The notes beneath the pieces were generated by a model. It made no database searches. It was not told the origin of the DNA and was given only the letters and a program-made list of their open reading frames with translations. DNA of 30,220 bases from a virus. A program made the translations under genes and the position numbers. Of this stretch, positions 15,401 to 23,898 are shown in pieces. How positions within the stretch are numbered: the stretch's first letter is position 1; every line of letters starts with the position of its first letter. Where the stretch lies: IMG/VR virus record IMGVR_UViG_3300017744_000090, positions 1 through 30,220 of that record; one strand, written 5' to 3'.

Positions 15401-18400
15401 TCTTGATCTGAAGATTGATTTTAGTAACACAGATAATGTTTCTGAAGATTTTGAAGAGTTAACAACACTATCATTTAATAGTGTAAAGAAAACAATCATA
15501 AATCAGCCATATGCAACAAATGTGCGAAACTGCGTGTCTAACTATTATAGTTATCAAGGTAGGGCATTTATACATCCTAAGTTTGTTTTCCATCGTGATG
15601 TTATAAAAAATCCTGTAGTTCATTTACAGACTGACATTGCTTCTAGTGTTCTGAATGCGGTTAAAAATATTCAGAAGTTTATCCCCCTGACTCGTACTAC
15701 TAGAGGTAGACGAAGACAGACTGCTTCTTGGATTGATCGTGTACGCCGAATTAGAGGCGCACCAACTAGAGTTACAAACTTTGTCCAAAATATATCTACG
15801 ACAAAACTGACTACTAAGATCAAAACACAAACTCAGCCTTTGGGCAACTTCATAACAGACTTTAGTATGAAGCCCTATCTAAAACAGCATGTAATCAGAA
15901 TTGCTGTTAGTGGATTAAGACCAAACACTGTACATCACTTTTTCTTTGGTGGTAAAAATGTAGATGCTCATGTGAGGCAGTTTAGATATCCGTGGTACAG
16001 ATTATATAGCAGATATTACAGAAGATATCATCGAAATGGTAGAATGCGTAGCAAAAGACATAGAATGGCTAGATATTTACCATATAGAAACTGGGCTGAT
16101 TGGTACTTTGGGAGAAGAAGAGGTCGAAGAGGAAGATATGCTTACAGTACGACAACTGTTCGTACAGACAGTAGAGGCAACTTGCTTGCATTCTTCAGAG
16201 TGCCGGCAGGTAAATTCTTTGTTGGACAAAACAAGTTAGAAATATCTGATGTGTCTCAATATAGTTCTATTGAGTCTGGTGGTACTTCTTACGCTTGTCA
16301 AACTCACAGAGGGTATAACTTCTCTATCAGTAAGACTCAAATTAATAATACAACAAGAACTGTAGACTTTGACACCAGTACGACAGTTGTAAAAAGAGAG
16401 TTCCAAAGAAGAAGAAGAGACCCGATTGCACAAACATTTAAGATGAGGGCGGCTGATACTGGTAATGCCAACTTTGGTTATGTAAGCGACATTGATGTTT
16501 ACTTTAGAAGAAAAGCGACCAATCAAGGCGTAACTCTACAGATAAGAGAGGCTCAAAATGGGTATCCAACATCTACGGTGTTACCAGAAGCAGAAGTGTA
16601 TTTAGACCCGTCAGATGTTAGTGTCTCTACTTTGGGTACTGTACCCACTAAGTTTGAGTTTGATAATCCAATCAAACTGAAAGCAGATGTGGAGTATTGC
16701 TTTGTTATTATTCCAGATGGTAACTCGCCAGAGTATTTGATATACACATCCAAAGTCGGTAATCGCAGCCTTTCGAAGGGTAACACAGCAAGGTCTGTTT
16801 CTGTTACTAACGACTGGGGTGATGGTGTATTATTTACTTCTACCAACGACAGTACTTGGAAGTCTTATCAAGACGAAGATTTGAAGTTTAGCATTAACAG
16901 ATATAGCTTCAATACAACTGGTTTTGCTGATCTCGTTCCTAACGATGTAGAGTTTTTAACTATTCGAGACAATAAAAAACTAACGAAAACAGATGGTACT
17001 GTAGGCCCAGAACTAATAAACTTTGAAGATGACGAGTCTGTATATGTTCTGAAAGATTGTAGCTTTAATGGTGAAGTTGGAGCAGATGGTGATTTAGATT
17101 CACCAGAAGTTATTACTGTTTCAAATAGTCAGTTAGCCTCTTTGACTGCTACTGGAAAAGGGTCTTTTAATGTTGGCGATTATATCATTATTCAAGAGAT
17201 ACAGGAAGATGATGCTACCGATGCTCCAAATAGAGTTCTTTCTCGAATAGAATCAATCGACAATACGACCTATGCAGACAACAATGAAACTGCTTTTAAT
17301 GTAGACACGCCATACTATGAAATTGATGGTACAGAGACAGTTAGCGTAACTTTGGTTACTTCCGCTAAAGTGGAGTACTATGATCCAGAAAACCCAAGTA
17401 CATTACATCTAACAGAAAGTTCTGCCAGAAGAGAGAACTATTTTAATGATAACCCAGTACATGGCTTTGGTGAATTTGAAGTAGGCACACTTTATCAGAT
17501 CGTAACATTAGGTAATGGAACCCCTTCAGAAAATACTCTTAGTTGGAGAAGCGTCAGTGGTAACACTGGGTTACAGCCTGTTGTTGGAACTCAATTTACG
17601 GCGGTACGATCACAATCTCTAGAAGACTTTAACAACACCGGAGGCACGGCAAGACCACTTACTCAGGTTCTTATAGGCGCTAAAACTGGAGCAGAAGCAA
17701 CCATTACTTCTTTAGATACTCAGGGTATCTCATATTTTCAACCACAGGTACAGGTTGACAATACACCGAAAACATCTTCTAAAGTAGATTTATATCAAAA
17801 GGTTGCTGGCGAACTTGTAGTAGATAAACCCATTACAGAAAATGATGACATTTATGTTACGGGTAACCCCAGAGTTATTGTGAGCAAAAGTAAACAAATA
17901 GAGAATGCGCCAGGGCAAGATGGAGATATTGTCGATGACTTTAGATTTAGGGTCACACTAGACAATGGTGGATTTGATGCAGTAAGTCCATCTTTAGATG
18001 ATGACATGAGTAATCTGAATGTTTATGAGTTTGAAATTAACAATAGTATTTCATCGCCTGACTGTAATTACATCTCTAAAGAAGTTATACTTAACCCCGA
18101 CATGCCTGCAGAGGGCCTTAAAGTTCTTCTTGAGGCGTACAGACCAATGGGCACAGCAATAGAAGTTTATGCTAGATTTGTTAAGAAAAATAATCTTGAA
18201 GAGAAGACTAATTGGATTGCACTCAACAATAAAAATTCCTTCCAATTCTCATCTGCAAGTAATGTAGAAGACTATAGAACATTTGAGTTTGATCTTGATG
18301 AAAGTGGCGAAACTGCATACTATGCTTTCCAGATTAAGATTAGCATGAGACATATGGCTCCGAATGAGTTAGACAACCCGGCCTTTTCTGGTATTGTGCC

Positions 18401-18455
18401 GAGCGCAAGTTTGTTCCCAACGATCTCTAGCTATAGAGCAGTGGCGGTAACATAA
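12498..18455 (+). CDS. Giant DUF4815-like baseplate/tail structural protein
   Basis: The product is 1985 residues. The N-terminus has the marine-myovirus signature P-Y-Y-D-D-F-D-E-S-K, then V-L-F-K-P and Q-A-R-E-L-T-Q-L-Q-T, which I associate with DUF4815 proteins annotated as gp9/gp10-like or tail proteins. The middle has a G-L-R-P-N-T-V-H-H-F-F-F-G beta-sandwich (about residues 1140-1250) interrupted by an Arg/Tyr-rich insertion (15975-16145). Next comes an R-D-P-I-A-Q-T-F stretch followed by V-D-I-Y-F-R-R-K-like and I-R-E-A-Q-N-G-Y-P motifs (16410-16760), a conserved beta domain of these proteins. A Y-x-I module is present at 17475-17610. Placed between gene 8 and the gp10-like gene, it is probably a peripheral baseplate or fibre-attachment protein. 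The start has AGGAAAG 10-16 bases upstream. The stop overlaps the next start (TAATG). I am sure it is a structural protein of this family; the exact T4 equivalent is uncertain. Confidence 0.8.
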   Translation: MGINKDLNVDPYYDDFDESKQFNRVLFKPARAVQARELTQLQTILQKQVERFGSNVYKEGTIISGINLTTRDDINYVKLDDQVGFDDPSLFNEITDEDGRTKRYKLVGRDTGLEAEIILGLGGFETQAPNLKTFFINYLKSQIQTSDSNLDIKEFGSGEKLEIRDWNDNPVSVGGAGTTVTVNGGGAGTDHVGKSFGISCEEGVIYQKGHFIFVEKQFIIVTRYSNVAGQSATDSNIINPISVGFTIEENVVDSNQDSSLLDNASGFNNHQAPGADRLQLVPKLVSYDSDTAPDEFFTLIRFSEGNPTRVRDFTEFSTLGDELARRTYEESGNYVVEGLDSVLQKEDGQVEVNVSPGKAYIYGREVRNVANTLIDIDPVITTQSNTDQKTSFSYGQYIRVAYSGSNDSNFIDLNFDKTAAGSHQSYVLLGNSGATKIGTCNIISARPDVSTGNNELRLFVFNIVKVPVQADENLTHIALNTTNPANFDPATATKVAVIQEDGQGRIYGSNHSTLIFDTGKNGLSSISDTDLVQIRQTTATANSSGVCRIPPTIDGQPIAQSAYTIAIKDNGGGNAPTLHRVTNVTNYVPTENNDNGFNGIDVTLSGTSAEDGNTFRIIYPFSLTRDVHQDTLEEKSSRYVQSTVSGGIVQLGVANVVKLEAVYLIDGAFDQSDNSNQSDVTSDFVLVNNQKDNVYDYSYLRQKNKSPITSGSSLLVKYTHLARDNTNGNGYLTVNSYQNISTTLKQILPEYTGKDLKSYNLFESIDARPYVRDMVTPSQSLSNAQTVSSSVIDNKADLVSGGNLHLFEESQIASSTFSYFLSRIDSVVLDEYGNTLLIKGGEAESPVPPKLDRQYALADILIPGGSNEINGDNRIRIEERSNKNYTMLDIEQLEDRLDDLTDMVTLSMAERDIQSLIITDTDGTERFKNGILADTFKDLTGADFTDPEFNASIDKSKFVAQPAIKEFPLDLKIDFSNTDNVSEDFEELTTLSFNSVKKTIINQPYATNVRNCVSNYYSYQGRAFIHPKFVFHRDVIKNPVVHLQTDIASSVLNAVKNIQKFIPLTRTTRGRRRQTASWIDRVRRIRGAPTRVTNFVQNISTTKLTTKIKTQTQPLGNFITDFSMKPYLKQHVIRIAVSGLRPNTVHHFFFGGKNVDAHVRQFRYPWYRLYSRYYRRYHRNGRMRSKRHRMARYLPYRNWADWYFGRRRGRRGRYAYSTTTVRTDSRGNLLAFFRVPAGKFFVGQNKLEISDVSQYSSIESGGTSYACQTHRGYNFSISKTQINNTTRTVDFDTSTTVVKREFQRRRRDPIAQTFKMRAADTGNANFGYVSDIDVYFRRKATNQGVTLQIREAQNGYPTSTVLPEAEVYLDPSDVSVSTLGTVPTKFEFDNPIKLKADVEYCFVIIPDGNSPEYLIYTSKVGNRSLSKGNTARSVSVTNDWGDGVLFTSTNDSTWKSYQDEDLKFSINRYSFNTTGFADLVPNDVEFLTIRDNKKLTKTDGTVGPELINFEDDESVYVLKDCSFNGEVGADGDLDSPEVITVSNSQLASLTATGKGSFNVGDYIIIQEIQEDDATDAPNRVLSRIESIDNTTYADNNETAFNVDTPYYEIDGTETVSVTLVTSAKVEYYDPENPSTLHLTESSARRENYFNDNPVHGFGEFEVGTLYQIVTLGNGTPSENTLSWRSVSGNTGLQPVVGTQFTAVRSQSLEDFNNTGGTARPLTQVLIGAKTGAEATITSLDTQGISYFQPQVQVDNTPKTSSKVDLYQKVAGELVVDKPITENDDIYVTGNPRVIVSKSKQIENAPGQDGDIVDDFRFRVTLDNGGFDAVSPSLDDDMSNLNVYEFEINNSISSPDCNYISKEVILNPDMPAEGLKVLLEAYRPMGTAIEVYARFVKKNNLEEKTNWIALNNKNSFQFSSASNVEDYRTFEFDLDESGETAYYAFQIKISMRHMAPNELDNPAFSGIVPSASLFPTISSYRAVAVT
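15975..16145 (+). other. Arginine/tyrosine-rich segment within the DUF4815-like protein
   Basis: These 57 codons encode 19 Arg, 1 Lys, 11 Tyr and 3 Trp with a single acidic residue (Asp at 16098-16100), giving a net charge near +19. The segment sits between two strands of a beta-sandwich (G-L-R-P-N-T before, V-R-T-D-S-R-G-N after). A smaller basic patch, R-G-R-R-R-Q and R-V-R-R-I-R, is encoded at about 15700-15765. The composition is unlike the rest of the acidic-to-neutral protein. Confidence 0.85.
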
Positions 18456-18640
18456 TGAGCGAATCTTTTGTTCGATCTTCTAGCGGTTCAGGAGTTGTCA
18501 ATGCTGATTTTGATGCGTATAGAAGAACTATTACCAAAAGAAAAGAAGATAAATATATAGAGGGATTAAAGCAGAGAATAGAGAAGCTAGAATCTGCAAT
18601 GTCTAGATTAGAAAATACTGTTAAAGAGATAACGAAATGA
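18455..18640 (+). CDS. Small coiled-coil protein of unknown function
   Basis: The product is 61 residues. Residues 1-25 are Ser-rich and polar; residues 30-60 form a charged helix with heptad-spaced hydrophobics (I, L, I, L, M, L, V, I), a likely coiled coil. I do not recognise a family. The gene is very likely real: its ATG overlaps the stop of the preceding gene (TAATG at 18453-18457), its TGA overlaps the next start (ATGA at 18637-18640), and it fills the space exactly. Tight coupling to the gp10-like gene suggests a small oligomeric virion part or an assembly partner of gp10 or the DUF4815-like protein; this is inference from position and helix pattern. Confidence 0.75.
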   Translation: MSESFVRSSSGSGVVNADFDAYRRTITKRKEDKYIEGLKQRIEKLESAMSRLENTVKEITK

Positions 18641-20277
18641 CTGCAAAGGCTGATTTACCACTAGTATCAAATCTTTCCACATTTGGACAATGGAAAGATT
18701 TAACAAATGATCTTAGAGGTGTGGCGCAAATAAGCGTCACAATGGGAGATAACGAAGTTAACAATGGGAATGTTGTTCTCAATGGTGACTTAACCTTGTC
18801 TGCGGCAAAGATATTTAAAGCAGACACGCTAAAGCCAACAGATAATGTCAACTTTTTACTTTTAGATAAAAATGACATTAGAGTTAAGGGCGAATCGGCA
18901 AAAGTATTTGTCAACTCTCTACAAGACTCCAGTACGAATGATACAGCGGCTACATTACAGTTTAGTAAGGGTGACTCTTATACAGAAACATTTTTTGTAA
19001 AAACAAATGCCGATCATACAGAATTGGAGATTGGTTCTGCTACCAAGTCTTTCAAAATAAATGGATCGACTGGTGTTATTACTTCAAGCAATGGCGCAAA
19101 AGTATCTTCTTCTATGATAGCAGATGCTCTTAATGGTATTGATCTTGGGCAGACCACAGCAGGTTTAGGTAAATTTACTAAACTAGAGTGTACTGGAACT
19201 GGTGGACATGGTGTTATTGACAATGTTGCCATCGGTACTAATACAGCATCGACAATCAAGGGCACTCAAATCAATATTGACCCAGAGATAAATGGAGATA
19301 GTTTAAGTACAGAACAGATCAATGCCCTAAGAGGCGATATTAATAACACAAGAATTGGTCAATCGTTACCACAGTCTGCATCATTTACAAGCGTTACTAC
19401 AACCAATGGAGTTACTGGTAGTAATGGAGTTCTTGGATATGGAGATGTTGGTGACAGTAACGGCGACATAATTGTTGATGTTGATAACGCAACATTCAAT
19501 GGTACTGCTACCCAAGTTAACCCCAATGCAGTTAGAACTGTTTTAGAAACTATTTACTCTGTAGGAAGCATATATATAACAACAGACAACAGGTCACCAG
19601 ATGCAATAATGAACTGGCCTTCTTCTAATTGGGAAAGATATGGTCAGGGTAAAACTTTGCTTGGTTGGGATACAGGTAAAGCTATGGTTTCTCTAACTTA
19701 TCAAAATTCGACTAACGACTATAAAATAGTTCTTCCAAATAGTTCGCATGGAATTAAAGAAACTGATACACTAGAAATTAATAAGCATTCTGGTCAAAAC
19801 ATTCAACAACACAACATTATTATTGCAGATGGTCATCAAGCTACAGTAAAATCTGTAGCGGGTGCAGAGATTGTAGTTGCACTAAATGGTAACCCTGTAC
19901 CTTCTGGTGGAACATCATTTACAATTCCAAGTAACTCTTATGTAATACACAAGGGCTTTGGTACTGTAGGTAATTTGGGTGGGGAAGTTAGTACAGTATT
20001 AACAACTTCACAAATCCCTGATCATGTTCATGATAATAAAGCATGGCATGGTGAGCAGTTCTATCTATACAATGATGCTAACTCACCCACTTCACTACAG
20101 GGCACCAGCCGAGCGCAGGGTCCGCAAGGTAGTAGGGATGCTCATCTATACCAATACAGTGGTGGTGTGCATGGGTATGAAGATTCAAGTGGTGTTCATC
20201 AAGTAGATGTAGGAAAACCACATCAAAACTGTATGCCGTTTATTACGACATACATGTGGAAAAGAATTGCCGACTAA
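18637..20277 (+). CDS. 10: Baseplate wedge/tail pin gp10-like protein with tail-collar C-terminus
   Basis: The product is 546 residues against 602 for T4 gp10. The C-terminal third is the recognisable part: S-V-G-S-I-Y near residue 309, a W-E-R-Y-G-Q-G-K-T-L-L-G-W-D stretch that parallels T4 gp10 (W-K-L-F-G-Q-G-K-V-L-V-G-W), then I-P-D-H-V-H-D with His codons at 20023 and 20029, and a final P-F-I-T-T-Y-M-W-K-R-I-A like the end of gp10 and gp12. In T4 gp12 such H-x-H pairs from three chains hold a zinc ion; a similar site is possible here. The N-terminal 300 residues are Thr/Asn/Gly-rich fibrous sequence with I-G-T-N-T-A-S type repeats. gp10 trimers form the tail pin and bind gp7, and often carry short tail fibres. 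No separate gp11 or gp12 gene is seen in the window, so this protein could combine roles. The start overlaps the small coiled-coil gene by ATGA. Confidence 0.78.
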   Translation: MTAKADLPLVSNLSTFGQWKDLTNDLRGVAQISVTMGDNEVNNGNVVLNGDLTLSAAKIFKADTLKPTDNVNFLLLDKNDIRVKGESAKVFVNSLQDSSTNDTAATLQFSKGDSYTETFFVKTNADHTELEIGSATKSFKINGSTGVITSSNGAKVSSSMIADALNGIDLGQTTAGLGKFTKLECTGTGGHGVIDNVAIGTNTASTIKGTQINIDPEINGDSLSTEQINALRGDINNTRIGQSLPQSASFTSVTTTNGVTGSNGVLGYGDVGDSNGDIIVDVDNATFNGTATQVNPNAVRTVLETIYSVGSIYITTDNRSPDAIMNWPSSNWERYGQGKTLLGWDTGKAMVSLTYQNSTNDYKIVLPNSSHGIKETDTLEINKHSGQNIQQHNIIIADGHQATVKSVAGAEIVVALNGNPVPSGGTSFTIPSNSYVIHKGFGTVGNLGGEVSTVLTTSQIPDHVHDNKAWHGEQFYLYNDANSPTSLQGTSRAQGPQGSRDAHLYQYSGGVHGYEDSSGVHQVDVGKPHQNCMPFITTYMWKRIAD

Positions 20278-20283
20278 CTCAAT

Positions 20284-20291
20284 TATAAATA
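20284..20291 (+). promoter_or_regulatory. T4-type late promoter (TATAAATA) for the fibre operon
   Basis: This is a perfect TATAAATA octamer in the 45-base gap after the gp10-like gene, the largest gap in the window. The predicted transcript start is about 12 bases downstream, with a ribosome site AAGGA at 20309-20313 nine bases before the ATG at 20323. It separates the wedge operon from the fibre genes and would allow separate dosage of fibre proteins. Confidence 0.75.
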
Positions 20292-20322
20292 TAGTATAGC
20301 ATAATATCAAGGATAACAGGAA

Positions 20323-23300
20323 ATGGCTAAAAAGTTTACCGAACTACTACCTATAGAAGCACTCACAAATGATGATATCATTGCGATTGTTGATGACGGC
20401 AGTAGCAACAGCAGAAAGATAACTGCCGAGCAGATATCGGACTATGTTTATAAAATTGAAGTCGTGGGCGACTCAACTAATCTTGCTTCTATTAAACAGG
20501 CTCTCAATGGTTCGAACAACACATCGAATGGGTTAAGGGCGTCACAGCTATTTCATCAGGGGTTATATAGAGACTCTTCTTACTTTCTAAACTACAATAA
20601 TCTTGATGGTCGACCCGCTACAATCCTCAATAATGGACAGTTAGTAAACACAGAAAACTATACATCTCTCAAAACGGAAACGGGTGCCCAAAGAGCGTCT
20701 CTTCGTGTTAGAGATGCAAGTGGAAGTGGTGCTAGTCCCGCACAAGTAACCGCCGATCATATTGCGGCTGGGGTTATCAATCAGTTCTACACTGATACAA
20801 AAGTTAACGCTAGAATTGATGCTAAATTTGGTGATCTTTTTAATCAGTATAGTAGCACATTTGATGGCGGTAACACTCAAGATAGTTTAGAAGATGTCAA
20901 GGCTGAGTGGGTAACTGATACTAATAGTGCTACAACCTCTCAGATAATTAAAATAACAGACCCAGAAGAATTAACATTAAATGCTTACAAAGTTGGTCAA
21001 GTATTAAGAGTTTATGGTGGACATCGACCATTGACGGGTGTTCCAACAGTGGCATTGTCTTCGGCCCCTTCTGCCACAGTGAATGCAGAAAATGGCGCAT
21101 TTATATTAAACCCTTCTGCCTCAAGCAAATTGACTTTAAAATACAAACTGGCATATTTTGATTTAAGAAATGGTAGAATCGGCCCCAGATCAACAACAGG
21201 CACTTTTGATATCACACTGACTACTCAAACAGAGACAACCACAGTTCAAGATATACGAAATGCGTTTAACACTTCAAATTTTGTTAGTTTTAATATTGAT
21301 GGTGCGCCTTCAAATGTGGGCTTACTAGTCTATAGACAAGAAGGTGGCTCAGGTGCATTTGAACTTGTTTCTATAGCAGGCCCAAAGGACACAGGTAATA
21401 ATTCTGGTTGGAGAGATTATTACAACTTTGACTTTACTGACTGGTCTGGTAAAAATCCAGACAATAATGCGTTTTTACCAGAACAAGATAAACTCATTGG
21501 TGGTAGAAGTGTAATACATTTTCCACAGCAACTTGCCGCAGGGTCCCTTAATGATGGCGTTACATATGTTGGGTGGTCAGATGTAAGTATTAAAACCGTA
21601 GGCGATAGAAATGCTGGCGGAGAATTTCGACTAGAAATTAACGAAGACGATGTTATAATTAATGGTACAGCAGATAAAACATGCTATTTGATGCATAACG
21701 ATACCAATAAACTTCAAAGTGCTATAGACTCTAAAGCGGAGAAAAATCAGAGAAGTTTAAACTTAAACGCAAAAACATATAATGTATCTCACATAAGAAT
21801 GCCAAGTAAATTTGGTTTGACTGGTGTGACCGGTATCACAAAGATTAAAAAGCTACCACACAGTGGCTTTATTAGCGGGACTGGATCATATGCCAATTAT
21901 GCTATTCAGGGCGTAGCTTCTGGAGATGGGTTTGGTACTGAATTAATATCACTAATTGGTATAGATTTTGATGGAAATAATAGAAATCAATATCTTTTGG
22001 GAGAGGATAATACATTTATAGACTTTGGTGTGCAATCTACTGGTTGTTTAATTCAAAACTGTAGAATTAGAAATTTAGTTGGTGAGGGCATTAACGCATC
22101 TAGCCCAACAGAGTTTAAGTTGTTAACTTCTGAAATAGCAGATAGCGGGGTTACAGATAGACATGAATTTTCGCCATTAACAATTGATGATGGTATTAAT
22201 ACTATCGTTACTGGAAATATCATACAAAACTTTACAAACTTTATTGATGCATCTGTTACCAGACAGGGTGTTATTACTAATAATGTTATTAAAAACTTGA
22301 CTGGTAATATTCAAGATGGTGAAGAAGAAACTGATCTTGGTTCGGCTATATTTACATATGGGTCTACTTTCTTACTTAGTAGCCCGAATGTATTGATGGG
22401 CCCGTCAAATGAATTTTTATCTGCGCCTGATATATTGAACTCTGAGTATGACGCTGTGAATATACTTAGAAGCAATTTGCAACAGCAGGCTAATTCTCCT
22501 GCAGGGTACTATACGAGTGACGAATTCGTTTATCAAGAAAATGGCACGGTCTTTGACTTATCTCAAGATAGTGTTAATGAAACTCAGGGTGGCACAGTTT
22601 TATACAGAACTAACCTAATAAGAAAATTGGGGAATGCGTCAAATTCAGCAGAAGAGGTATATGGAAACTTGGTGGGCCCGGGTGCTAGAGACATAAGAAA
22701 TAATGAATTTTCTGCCCCACAAGTTCAAAACTTTGGATTGGTTCAAGACGAGACATATGAAATTGTAGATGTTGGTAATACTGACTGGTCTAGAATAGGG
22801 GCAATTGGAAACATAGCAGGGCAGTCATTTGTATATAATGGTCAACCACTTTATGCTTATGATGGAACAAATACTAACTCCACTCTTGCAACGACAGGTA
22901 CATGCTCTCCTGGCTACGCTGTTGGATATGTTGATAGAGGTTTGACTCCAGTAACATTTGCCATTATTACAAATGGTGTTGTTGCTGGCGCAGATAATTC
23001 GTTAAATGGTCTTGTTGTTGGTGACAAAGTTTCAGTAGGGTTTAAACCTAACGGCGCAACTGGATCACCCGATGCTGTACCAGGCGTGTATGCGGTCACT
23101 GCTGTGAATGGTAACGGAACTGGGTTTACTGTAGAAAGTGGTGTGGGTGACGGAAATACAGCACACTTAACCATGCACAAAGTTGGTTTCCAACCAAGAA
23201 TACAATTTAACAACATCTTAACAGATGTAGCTAGAGATAGAGGGCAGTTTAAGTTTGAAATAACTAACGCTGTACATGGCTCTTTAAACAGATTATTAAC

Positions 23301-23889
23301 TGGCGCATATAGTGCGGGTGAACTTGATACTATATATAGTAGTCAGATAAGAGCAAGTGAATCAGATAGTTCAAGAATACATCCACCAAACTCATACCAT
23401 GTTGGTGTGGCTTGGTCTGCAAATTATAGATATCATGTAGAGGCGGGGACATTTAGTACTACTGGCTCATGGGAATATGAATTAGCCGCACCTAATAATT
23501 TTGGACACAGAAATCTTGACTCTAACGGAAAAGATCATACTGGGTTTAATATGAACAGAACCACAGAAAACGACCCTCAAAATGCGGGCAGGGGCTATAG
23601 AGATTTCTATATTAAAATTGCGAACCCTAAGTATGTAACATTGGGCAAAAAGGTGTATATAGCTAAAACTGGCTTCAGTAGAGCGGACTTCAACAGTTAT
23701 GGTATAATTGTTACCCTAGAACCAGATACAGCAACTACTACTGATATAGTAGTAAGATTTTTCGCTAAGGCGAACCCGTATGCGACTTCATCGACTGACG
23801 GTAGCTTCACATCAGGTTTATCTGGACCGGAAGCAGGAAAATTATCGATAATAGATGATTTTATATTATCGCAAGGACTTATTAAATAG
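20323..23889 (+). CDS. Tail fibre-type structural protein with parallel beta-helix
   Basis: The product is 1188 residues. The N-terminus (F-T-E-L, then N-D-D-I-I-A-I-V-D-D and R-K-I-T-A-E-Q) is a short capping sequence common on marine phage fibre proteins. Residues about 220-385 form a beta domain (Y-K-L-A-Y-F-D, L-L-V-Y-R-Q-E-G, W-R-D-Y-Y-N-F-D) known from such fibres. Residues about 485-665 read as a right-handed parallel beta-helix, with repeated I-x-N-x-x-I turns such as C-L-I-Q-N-C-R-I and I-T-N-N-V-I-K-N-L; that fold is typical of phage tailspikes that bind or cut surface glycans. No catalytic site can be assigned by eye. A Y-E-I-V-D-V-G-N-T-D-W module follows at 22744-22846. It is the first gene after the late promoter at 20284, with ribosome site AAGGA at 20309-20313. 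Probable role: host recognition; a depolymerase is possible but unproven. Confidence 0.75.
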   Translation: MAKKFTELLPIEALTNDDIIAIVDDGSSNSRKITAEQISDYVYKIEVVGDSTNLASIKQALNGSNNTSNGLRASQLFHQGLYRDSSYFLNYNNLDGRPATILNNGQLVNTENYTSLKTETGAQRASLRVRDASGSGASPAQVTADHIAAGVINQFYTDTKVNARIDAKFGDLFNQYSSTFDGGNTQDSLEDVKAEWVTDTNSATTSQIIKITDPEELTLNAYKVGQVLRVYGGHRPLTGVPTVALSSAPSATVNAENGAFILNPSASSKLTLKYKLAYFDLRNGRIGPRSTTGTFDITLTTQTETTTVQDIRNAFNTSNFVSFNIDGAPSNVGLLVYRQEGGSGAFELVSIAGPKDTGNNSGWRDYYNFDFTDWSGKNPDNNAFLPEQDKLIGGRSVIHFPQQLAAGSLNDGVTYVGWSDVSIKTVGDRNAGGEFRLEINEDDVIINGTADKTCYLMHNDTNKLQSAIDSKAEKNQRSLNLNAKTYNVSHIRMPSKFGLTGVTGITKIKKLPHSGFISGTGSYANYAIQGVASGDGFGTELISLIGIDFDGNNRNQYLLGEDNTFIDFGVQSTGCLIQNCRIRNLVGEGINASSPTEFKLLTSEIADSGVTDRHEFSPLTIDDGINTIVTGNIIQNFTNFIDASVTRQGVITNNVIKNLTGNIQDGEEETDLGSAIFTYGSTFLLSSPNVLMGPSNEFLSAPDILNSEYDAVNILRSNLQQQANSPAGYYTSDEFVYQENGTVFDLSQDSVNETQGGTVLYRTNLIRKLGNASNSAEEVYGNLVGPGARDIRNNEFSAPQVQNFGLVQDETYEIVDVGNTDWSRIGAIGNIAGQSFVYNGQPLYAYDGTNTNSTLATTGTCSPGYAVGYVDRGLTPVTFAIITNGVVAGADNSLNGLVVGDKVSVGFKPNGATGSPDAVPGVYAVTAVNGNGTGFTVESGVGDGNTAHLTMHKVGFQPRIQFNNILTDVARDRGQFKFEITNAVHGSLNRLLTGAYSAGELDTIYSSQIRASESDSSRIHPPNSYHVGVAWSANYRYHVEAGTFSTTGSWEYELAAPNNFGHRNLDSNGKDHTGFNMNRTTENDPQNAGRGYRDFYIKIANPKYVTLGKKVYIAKTGFSRADFNSYGIIVTLEPDTATTTDIVVRFFAKANPYATSSTDGSFTSGLSGPEAGKLSIIDDFILSQGLIK

Positions 23890-23898
23890 GAAAAATAA

